From: Aphrocallistes beatrix
Lineage: Eukaryota > Porifera > Hexactinellida > Sceptrulophora > Aphrocallistidae
NCBI GenBank assembly: GCA_963281255.1
Contig: OY725489.1
Coordinates: forward strand, 6,448,523 to 6,512,522
Length of the DNA: 64,000 bases
Reading direction: 5' to 3'
This document shows, in pieces, positions 56,146 to 64,000 of this stretch; position 1 is the stretch's first letter; every line of letters begins with the position of its first letter. The notes beneath the pieces were generated by a model that worked only from the letters and a program-made list of their open reading frames with translations, searched no databases and had not been told where the DNA came from. The translations under genes and the position numbers were made by a program.

Positions 56146-56691
56146 TAGTCATAACTTTGACACAGCAAAGTGTCAGATTCTGTTGCAGTCTTCATGAAGT
56201 GGGATAGGTTATTGTCACTTAGCAGTAATAGTACAATTAGTTTAACTTAGGCAAAAACTTAGATCTACATAACTGAGCAGTAAATTATGTACTTTTTCGT
56301 GGGATCCAGCAAATGCATGTGAATACGATCTCCTGCTTGTATACTAGGAGCTGTGCTGAAATAGTGATGAACTCAACTCCATTCAAATATCATTCTATAT
56401 AGATACGCACCTGGAAGGATGTGTAGTTAATAAAGTTTCAAGAAATTCAAATTATTGTTGCAATTGCATTATTACAATCACTTAATCAATGTACTGACTT
56501 AGTTTCAGAGTTTATTTACATTATCCAACACAACACGTGATACCTTTATACTATTGTGCTGCTTTGCCCAATTTTCCAAACATTACTCGTTCAGAATTGC
56601 TAGGAGATTCTTCAAAACTGCAATGTAGAAGTAAAGATAATGAAAATCTTGCTGAATCAGAATTCATTGGAAATATACGTGGAATCTTATA
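56146..56691. other. AT-rich spacer
   Basis: No gene or repeat recognised. Confidence 0.5.
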
Positions 56692-58007
56692 TCCTTACTA
56701 TTAAAACTCGATTAATGTATCCTTACTATTAAAACTCGATTAATGTATGTACAGGGTGGCTTTTAAGTTCTTTCCCAAGCTTGATTAGGTATAAAATTTC
56801 TTATACTCAAACAATCTTAGTTATTATGGTCTTTAGAGATTGTAATTCAAATATTCTCAATGATTTTAAAAGATTTTTCGAGTCTAAGAACTAGAACTGT
56901 GTTTTGTATGGTGAGTTTTGTGGAGAAAATATGTGTCCTGGCGCGCAACGAAATTCGAGAATCAGGGCCACTGCTTCTGTAAATAATGTCTCTATAATCG
57001 ATGTTCCATGACGATTTAGCACCAGATACCTTTCATTTATCATGGAAATATTTCACAAATCCATTGAATTCATTATCAGAAACGAGATAAAGTTATTATT
57101 TCACGTGTTCAAATCAGGTATATTTTGCAAAATCACCCAAAATGGCACTTTTTTTCACATCACCAAAATCTGATCCAAATGATTCTCAATATATACTGAT
57201 CTAAACATCCTATATTTCTACAAATTTAGAGTGTTCGAGGAAAATGTGAGAGCTAATTTGTCCTAGAATTTGAAGACTCTAGAATGATAATTTGAAAAGC
57301 AGTGGGCCCTGATTCTCGAATTTCGCTGCGCGCAGGACACATATTTTTTCCACAAAACTCACCATATAAAACACAGTTCTAGGTCATAGACTCGAAAAAT
57401 CTTTTAAAATCATTGAGAAAATTTGAATTACAATATCTATAGACCATAATAACTAAGATTGTTTGAGTATAAGAAATTTTATACCTAATCAAGCTTGGGA
57501 AAGAACTTAAAAGACACCCTGTATATATATATATATATATATCTGCAACGAATTGATTGAAGAAACTGTAGGGCCCAGAAAGCTGATTTTTGGTATGTAG
57601 GAGTATTTTGGCTTTGGCTCCAGTAGGTTCTGAGCTCAGACCAAAATGTCGACTCATCATAGAATTATGACGTCATTGTCACATTTTTAAAAGTTAAGCA
57701 ATACAACTATTCGAGCATACTCAGCCATTATAGGAGATAGAAGGCTGAAATTTTAATAGAATCTGTATACTAACATACCTCACATATGATGCAACTATCA
57801 TCGAAAAATGATGACTCATCACTTTGTTATGATGTCATCATTACTCATCAAAATTTTAAAAATTGGTAAATTTTGTGATTTTTCGTGCGATATCGATTAA
57901 AGCAGTAGGACAGACGTATTTAGAGATGTTATCTCCCTTAGAACTAATAAATGTGACCCCAGGCGACCGAAAGGAGTCGCGGAGCGCAAGCAAGCGAAGC
58001 GCGCTTG
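56692..58007 (+). mobile_element. Family B Helitron with doubled 5' end and nested foldback
   Basis: TCCTTACTATTAAAACTCGA occurs at 56692 and 56720. After the second, the foldback 56752-57521 is inserted at TA. The body resumes with a TA tract and cgaattgattgaagaaactg, TGACGTCA near 57668, and the 3' end GCGCGCTTG at 58007 followed by T. The 3' hairpin region is shortened. Confidence 0.92.
56752..57521. mobile_element. Long-arm foldback, copy 3 (770 bp)
   Basis: Ends CAGGGTGGCTTTTAAGTTCT / agaacttaaaagacaccctg, flanked by TA. Same family as 53805 and 55362; the shared CAGGGTGGC end also resembles the maT mariner end at 18889. Confidence 0.92.
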
Positions 58008-58840
58008 TTTAATTAAAACGCAATGGATTTTTTCTTTGTCCAAAATTTGCCACAGGATTGTGTTGTGTCATTTCTGGTTAAATCATTTTTAATGGGGAAA
58101 CCATATAAGTTTAGGGTTACTACTATTAATAGAACTATCCCAAATGCTTGCAAGGTTAATTATGACTAGAAGCAAATTTTTGATATGGCAAGTTGCAATT
58201 AGGGGTCTGGAAGCAGTTATCAATATTATCTTAAGTAACTCATTTGAGATATTATGTTTCTAACTCATTAATTATCTACATGTTAAAATGAAGCGAGGAA
58301 TCATTAATATATGTAATTAAATTTCCTGATATACTCCGTTTAATAACAATCAATCATAAATCATACATAAATATATAACTACTATGAGTCTGTGTGCATC
58401 ATGTCCATACATAAATAAATAACGACTATGAGTCTGTGTGCATCATGTCCCTCTCCAGGTAGTGTAGGCATTAACAAAGCGATGTGCGGACAGTAGTAGT
58501 GACTAGTTGTTTAGCTGTGATGGCCTCCGCCCCCCCTAATAGCCATCCCGTTCCTCTCCAGATAGAATTGGTTTACAGAGCGATGTTAATTCAATGCGTT
58601 CTAGTGTTTTAGCTGTGTTGGCCTCCTCCTCCCCTAATAGCCATCCCGTTCCTCTCCAGATAGAATTAATTGGTTTACAACAGATCGATGTGAATGCAAT
58701 ACTAGTGACTTGATATTAGAAGTAAGATTTCTCTTTCCCACCCATAAAGTTGGGGTGCCGATCCAATCAATCAAAAATGGGGGAGGCATAAAAGTTGTAT
58801 TTCCAGAATATATCAAAGATGTACCAGCTTTAACACCAAT
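58008..58840. repeat. Spacer with local tandem duplications
   Basis: ctatgagtctgtgtgcatca occurs twice (about 58383 and 58426). The ccctaatagccatcccgttc ... gatagaatt block occurs at 58536 and 58634. No gene. Confidence 0.75.
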
Positions 58841-59270
58841 TTATTGGAAATAATCAGAATAATTTCGTCCGCGTATCATCAACTGAGTTGGATTGGCATC
58901 CCTACTTACTTCGCTCTCTTCAGACATGTCAATAGCATACATGCCAACCGTCCCGTTGTTTGCGGGACGTCCTGCTTTTTCACTCTTCTCTTGAGCTAAT
59001 TTTGATAAGTGTCCAGTTTTTACATGAAATCTCCCCATTCTGTCCCGTCTTTTTGGTTTCTGTGTATAATACTTTTCTATTGCGCCCCGCCATGTCTCGT
59101 GAAATTCAACGCTACGTCTCGCTTTTATCATGGCTCAGGTTGGCATGCATGCGATGTGTCAATGGTCGCATTGTTTTCGAATGTATCGCTAATCGTGTGT
59201 TCCGTCAGTCGAGGGTACCGCTTTTTGAATGTGTGACAGTCGTATGCCGGCAGTCGAAAGTACGATAGCC
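58841..59270. other. Less AT-rich block, unassigned
   Basis: Opposing ORFs (58841-59131 minus, 58960-59268 plus) have no recognised motif. gcaaacaacgggacggttgg resembles a repeated-element tail. I cannot assign a product. Confidence 0.35.
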
Positions 59271-59309
59271 AAATTTATGACAGTCAAATGTACGTCAATC
59301 CAATTTAAG

Positions 59310-59400
59310 AGAGTCGAATGTACCGAGAGTCGAGTGAACCAAGAGTCGAGTGAACCGAAAGTCGAGTGAACCGAAAGTCGATTGTACCGATGTTTTAATA
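59310..59400. repeat. 16-bp tandem repeat
   Basis: Units of gagtcgagtgaaccga (with aagtcgagtgaaccga and aagtcgattgtaccga variants) are repeated about five times. Looser copies extend left to 59230. Confidence 0.85.
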
Positions 59401-60081
59401 GTAGTGAGAGTATGTAGTCGAGTCAAAATAACAGACAACATAACGAGGACTTGCAATTGATCGAAATCGGTAGGTTAAAGTGTACTACTTAGTATTTATC
59501 CAGGTTACGCCTATTATGTGTTCGTACTGACGAGAGTCGAGTCGACTATATTATCCAAATATGCATCCAAGATAATCCCGCTATGTATGGATTAAGGAAT
59601 AATTAATCTAAGCTGAATTGATCACTTTAGTCAGTCAAACTTTGTACAGAGTACATTTTAATTCGGATTATGACAGCATATATGACGTAGAATAATTATC
59701 ATTTAGATACCCACTGTTGACACCAGACATAAGCCTCAAACTAATTAAACAACTTACTCAGACAATTAAATAATAAGTATATATGTAGTATATAAATTAG
59801 ATACTATATAAAACTTACTTGCTATTCTGTCCCAATTTTTGTGTTTCGTCCAGGCTTGGACTCGTCAGTTGCGTTGCCTCTCCCGCAATACACTTGAGAT
59901 GGATGTCTGGTGGTGAAGCGTTGCTTTGTTCCGCCACTTGGGATTTGTTGTTGCAGGTCACGTGCTCTTATCTGGGCTCACCATGATAGAGATTGCGTTG
60001 CCTGAATAACCTCGAGCAGAGATCCCAACAATGTTCGACGTACCTTGCCTTTGAGCGCTTTCAACGCTTGAAGAAAAAGAA
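59401..60081. other. Region downstream of the USP-like stop
   Basis: Left part AT-rich; 59830-60081 is less AT-rich and has an open minus-strand stretch of about 45 codons with no known motif. Could be untranslated or exon sequence of the USP-like gene. Confidence 0.35.
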
Positions 60082-60218
60082 TTAGTCAGAAGAGTGCAAG
60101 AAGTAGAATACAGTATTGAGTGTCCCAGGGAAGTTGTTACAGTCCCATGCCTCAGTTGTTGGTGTCCTCATCCCATCATATCCTTACTATTAAAACTCGA
60201 TTCATATTTATAAATATA

Positions 60219-61198
60219 CAAGCGCGCTTCGCTTGCTTGCGCTGCGCGGCTGGCGGACACAAAGTGTCCGCCGGAGGCTCCCTTCGGTCGCCTGGATGTG
60301 AGATTGGTTAATGGGGGAGATATCATCTCTAAATATATCCATCTTAAATTTAAAATCGAATTCACTCGAAAAATCACCAAATTTGTCAATTATAAAAATT
60401 TTTGATGCGTAATGATGACGTCATAACAGAGTGATGAGTCATCATTTTTCGATGATAGTTGCATCAAATGTGAGACGTGTTAGGATACAGATTCTATTAA
60501 AATTTCAGCCTTCTATCTCCTATAATAGCTGAGTTATGCTCGAATAACTGTGTTGCTTAACTTTTAAAAATGTGACAATGACGTCATAATTCCATGAAGA
60601 GTCGACATTTTCGTCTGAGCTCAGAACTTACTGGAGCCATAGCCAAAAGACTCCCACATGCGAAAAATCAGCCTTCTGCGCCCGGCAGTTTCTTCAATCA
60701 ATTCGTTACAGATATATATATATATACAATCGAACCAGCTATAACGGCCACTCTATATAACGGTCACCAATGAACAGTTCCGTCCGAAATTCCATAATAT
60801 TGAACCTGTGTATAGCGGTCACCTGCTCAACGCGGCCAGCGGCCACCCGTTTGTAGTCCCTTACTGACCCTAAAACTGTGTATAACGGCCATCACCTGTC
60901 TATAACGGCCACTACCTGTCTATAGCGGCCATCATCTTTTTCTTTTTATGTGTTTATTACAGGGCTTGTTACGAACGATAAACAAGTTCATGTAATTACT
61001 TCAAGTAATGGATTTCTAAAAACTTATATTTATTGCAGTTGATACTTTTTGGGGAAAGACAATCACCTGTATATAACGGTCACCTGTGTATAACGGCCAA
61101 TTTTGTCCAGTCCCTTGGGTGGCCGTTATATACAGGTTCCACTGTATATATATATATATATATATAAATATACAATAATCGAGTTTTAATAGTAAGGA
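60219..61198 (-). mobile_element. Nested family B Helitron 1
   Basis: Minus strand: 5' end at 61198, 3' GCGCGCTTG at 60219; A and T flanks. Carries the 418-bp MITE at 60727-61144 in its TA tract; without it about 560 bp. Two TGACGTCA sites (near 60416 and 60578) and the ggcggacacaaagtgtccgc hairpin. Confidence 0.95.
60727..61144. mobile_element. CGTTATA MITE, complete, 418 bp
   Basis: Ends CAATCGAACCAGCTATAACG and CGTTATATACAGGTTCCACTG are inverted imperfectly, flanked by TA. Repeated taacggcca / cacctgt blocks. Second copy at 8400-8804. Pogo-like, non-coding. Confidence 0.92.
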
Positions 61199-61269
61199 TG
61201 TAACGAATTGATTGAAGAAACTGCCGGGGGCAGAAAGCTGATTTTTGGCTTGTGATAATTTTTTGGCTA

Positions 61270-61797
61270 CAAGCGCGCTTCGCTTGCTTGCGCTGCGCGG
61301 CTGGCGGACACTTCATATCCACCGGAGGCTCCCTTCGGTCGCCTGGGTTCACATTGGTTAATTATAAGGGAGACATCTCTAAATATGTCCATCTTAGTGT
61401 TAAAATCGATTTCACTCGAAAAATCACCAAATTTGTCAATTGTAAAAATTTTGATGCGTAATGATGACGTCATAACAAAGTGATGAGTCATCATTTTTTG
61501 ATGAAAGTCTCATCATATGTGAGGTATGTTAGTATACAGATTCTATTAAAATTTCAGCCTTCTATCTCCAATAATGGCTGAGTTATGGCCGAATAACTGT
61601 GTTAACTTTTAAAAATGTGACAATGACGTCATAATTCCATGATGAGTCGACATTTTGCTATGAACTCAGAACTTACTGGAGCCATAGCCAAAAGACTCCC
61701 ACATGCCAAAAATCAGCCTTCTGCACCCGGCAGTTTCTTCAATCAATTCGTAACAGATATATATATACAAATATTAATCGAGTTTTAATAGTAAGGA
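61270..61797 (-). mobile_element. Nested family B Helitron 2, complete, 528 bp
   Basis: 5' end TCCTTACTATTAAAACTCGA (plus 61797), 3' GCGCGCTTG (plus 61270). Inserted into the host between ttttggctA (61269) and Tggctcc (61798); other copies show the uninterrupted ggctatggctcc. It therefore defines the exact termini and an A/T target with no duplication. Confidence 0.97.
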
Positions 61798-63401
61798 TGG
61801 CTCCATTAAGTTCTGAGCTCAGAGCAAAATGTCGACTCGTCATGGAATTATGATGTCATCGTCACATTTTTAAAAGTTAAGCAATACAGTTATTCGAGCA
61901 TAACTCAGCCATTATAGGAGATAGAAGGTTGAAATTTTGATAGAATCTGTATACTAAAATACCTCACATATGATGCAACTATCATTAAAAAATAATGACT
62001 CATCTCCTTGTCATGACGTCAGCATTACTCAACTAAATTTTAAAAATTGATAAATTTGGTGATTTTTCGTGCGATATCGATTAGAACAGTAGGACAGACG
62101 TATTTCGAGATGTTATTTCCCTTATAATTGACCAATGTGACCCCAGGCGACCGAAGGGAGCCTCTGGCAGACACAAAGTTTCCACCAGCCGCGAAGCGCG
62201 CTTGTCTATAGAATTTTTCGTTGTCGTACAGAATAGAATAGAAGTGAGTTCGGAGTAAGATGGAGAAGCTGGCTAGTTGATAGTGCAGCGTTTGATGGTT
62301 ATGGCCGATGGTAAAATGTTTGTCAATGTATAATATTGCAAGTTGCTTGTCGATGTTAGGGAGATGTCTGATTTCAATTGTTGTTAGAGTAGGAATTGAT
62401 TTGAATTGACCAGATTGTCTTTCGAAGATGGAATTAGTTGACCCACAAGATTTGCATTTACTTGGGAGGAGTCTGCGACTAACTGAAGACTCTAAGTTGG
62501 TGATGACGCTCCCTATGGTACCTAGCATACAGGTGGTGTTGAAGGTGTTTGAGCATTGGTGGCATTTAAATGTGGAGATGTAGCGATCATTGGATAGGTC
62601 CGTACGTAGAAATTGAATGATATTACCCTCTGATCCGAAAAAGTCATAACATTTAACCAGCGATTGGTAGATATTTTTTAGTCCAATATGTGAAGCAATG
62701 TACACTCGCAGTTCATCAAATTTCTTACTGGCGACAAGAGAATATATTTGATGGAATTTGCAGGTTGATGGTGTTGTTTCGATTACTTTCGGTGAATTAA
62801 TAAATTTGTCCTGATTTAAACTTAGAAGTGCAACTATGTTGTCGACTGGGAAGGTGTTAAATTGCAGGATATTGATGTATTCGCCCTCCCATTTAGGGAA
62901 TGTTATAGATTGTAATGAGTCTTCAGTAGCGCTAGCGAGGTGTTCAGATGGTGATGATGGTGTTGATTCGATGGTAATAATTTCTGGTTCTTTCGGGAAA
63001 ATCAACTCAATCACTACAGGGAATAGAACTGCGAGAGGGTAATCGTAATCCCTTCTTTTCTCGAGTTGATTCGCTGTGATGGGAATTACGATATTCATTA
63101 TACCATTGAGTGACAGTGATGGCAATATATTCCTTGGTTATGTAGTTGATTGTAGTTGATGGGTGGTGATCATATAGTGTAGTGAGTAATGTTAGTGATT
63201 TAGCTTTAGAGGGAATGATTTCGTGAAGATCTGATAAGTAGGTGTTGTTGAGTAGTGATGTTAATACTTGAGGTTTGATGGCGTTAAATTTGTTGTATAG
63301 TATTTCTTTTTCTGTCTCAGATAGTAGGTATTCTTGGCTGTCAAATTCTCCTCTGTCGCTCCCAAAGTTAAGATATCCATATCATCATAGGATTCTAAGA
63401 A

Positions 63402-64000
63402 TCTTATATATTAAAATGCTAGGATTTTTTTTTTTTTTGTTTGTCCGAATTGATTGAAGAATTGGCAAGTCGTAGAGATACGAAAATTGGCATGTAGGTG
63501 TCAAATGGTGAATCTAGGCTTTCGAAGATCTAAGCGAAATGTTCACACCTCGCCGAGATAGGTGACAAAATGTGCTGACCAATCAAATTCGATTATTTTA
63601 TAATGTAAATACATTGGAATAAAATAGTAATGACTTATGCATATATTTGTGATGGAGTTTCATTGGTTTATGTGAGAACCAATCAATTATCAGCCTTTTA
63701 TATTCTTGAACTATAGTCCTAAATAATTAATATAATGACTTTCTTTAATTTATGGATCATAAAATTTTGTTTTGTTCTCTGTTCAATTTTTTATGTTTAG
63801 AAATGCCCCTTCTAAAGAATAAGCGAGGACGTTCTTGCGAGAAACGTTTTGATAGTGATGCGCAGCGTAAGAAATGTGCGCGCTTGAGTGATACCTCGGA
63901 GGCAAGGGAAGCCCGCCTTAATCGCCAAATGGAGTACCAGGATACTCATTACGTCAAGCAGAGCTCTCAGAAGAAGGCTGAGCGACTTGAAGCGCAGCTG
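63402..64000 (+). mobile_element. Autonomous family A Helitron, 5' end (partial)
   Basis: A|TCTTATATATTAAAATGCT at 63402, a T-rich tract, gtccgaattgattgaagaat, the leader with ttcacacctcgccgagatag and ttggtttatgtgagaaccaa, then an ORF at 63803 that leaves the window. The 3' end, Rep and helicase are not visible. Confidence 0.9.
63803..64000 (+). CDS. Helitron protein, N-terminal part (incomplete)
   Basis: Starts at ATG 63803 and is open for 66 codons to the window end. Very basic and Arg/Gln/Glu-rich: RGRSCEKRFDSDAQRKKCAR, LSDTSEAREARLNRQMEYQD and KKAERLEAQL. Repeated R-x2-RL-x2-Q-x2-YQ motifs match the N-terminal region at 20176-20380 and the usual leader of invertebrate Helitron Rep/helicase polyproteins, which replicate the element by a rolling-circle mechanism. 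An upstream ttatgtttag could be a splice acceptor. The frame is undamaged as far as it goes. Confidence 0.8.
   Translation, partial: MPLLKNKRGRSCEKRFDSDAQRKKCARLSDTSEAREARLNRQMEYQDTHYVKQSSQKKAERLEAQL

Larger units (their letters stand above)
60181..62204 (+). mobile_element. Family B Helitron containing two further Helitrons
   Basis: Host pieces 60181-60218, 61199-61269 and 61798-62204 together make about 516 bp, a full family B copy. 5' TCCTTACTATTAAAACTCGA at 60181 (A before it), 3' GCGCGCTTG at 62204 (T after). Family B copies in opposite orientation occupy 60219-61198 and 61270-61797. The whole cluster interrupts the USP-like reading frame between two codons. Confidence 0.93.
60082..63398 (-). 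pseudogene. USP-like (peptidase C19-type) protein, split by Helitrons
   Basis: Minus strand. 63398-63060 reads, without ATG, FDSQEYLLSETEKEILYNKF and DLHEIIPSKAKSLTLLTTL. A frame change near 63060-63110 leads into the long frame below 63125 (first ATG 63098). That frame has a Ser-rich stretch, FKCHQCSNTF ... KCKSCGS (two CxxC pairs, zinc-ribbon-like), a strand-rich segment and YQLASFSILLRTHFYSIL (candidate catalytic His). It ends at YDNEKFYR at 62205. The next codons are Helitron. The native frame continues exactly at 60180 with YDGM, the expected partner of the His motif, and stops at 60082. The order Zn ribbon - His - W/F-YDG resembles ubiquitin-specific proteases; the Cys box is not seen and may lie beyond the Helitron at 63402. 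Family assignment is from memory. Confidence 0.6.

Noticed and set aside
58841..59268. Opposing ORFs of about 100 codons
   Set aside because: No motif or codon evidence; both strands open over the same less AT-rich repeat-like block.
62040..62204. C-terminal 47-55 residues of the long minus-strand ORF
   Set aside because: This part is Helitron sequence read in frame by chance; the gene's own continuation is at 60180.

Overview
The window is AT-rich metazoan DNA, probably from an invertebrate and possibly an arthropod. I infer this from the mix of transposon families, and no species can be named. No conserved host gene with introns is recognisable, and I saw no rRNA, tRNA or CRISPR. Nearly all the supportable content is transposable elements, many nested inside one another. 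They include Gypsy LTR retrotransposons, maT (DD37D) and mariner (DD34D) elements, Tigger/pogo elements with their MITEs, piggyBac, hAT, MULE, a PF20700-type Mutator-like transposase, long-arm foldback elements, and very many Helitrons.

Layout. 0.8-3.1 kb: frameshifted Mutator-like transposase followed by a 44-bp minisatellite. 3.4-8.4 kb: decayed Gypsy element with its integrase split by an insertion. 8.4-12.5 kb: MITEs, an hAT relic, a perfect palindrome, a Helitron and a TTAA-flanked element. 12.6-17.6 kb: one large foldback element carrying an XPG/PIN-like pseudogene, with a 2.0-kb Helitron (holding a 141-bp tandem array) in its left arm and a 666-bp hAT in its right arm. 18.1-21.4 kb: remnant of an autonomous Helitron interrupted by an intact maT mariner and an hAT fragment. 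21.8-24.1 kb: foldback holding a mariner holding a MITE. 24.1-32 kb: Helitron fragments and MITEs. 31.9-35.8 kb: hAT-type element packed with Helitrons and a Tigger. 36-45 kb: mariner relic, foldbacks, Helitron ends. 45.3-46.8 kb: long piggyBac ORF. 47.8-49.5 kb: MULE with a C-terminal RING finger. 50.4-53.8 kb: integrase relics and a Gypsy 3' end with LTR. 53.8-58 kb: three long-arm foldbacks. 60-63.4 kb: USP-like gene split by a nested Helitron cluster. From 63.4 kb: the 5' end of an autonomous Helitron that runs off the window.

Two Helitron families tie the window together. Family A begins TCTTATATATTAAAATG and includes the coding copy at the right edge. Family B is about 520 bp, begins TCCTTACTATTAAAAC, is non-coding and carries a TA tract plus two TGACGTCA sites. 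Both share a GC-rich, hairpin-bearing 3' end finishing in GCTTG and inserted between A and T. Family B is therefore probably mobilised by the family A Rep-helicase (inference). Nested copies give the exact termini, because the empty sites can be read inside the window.
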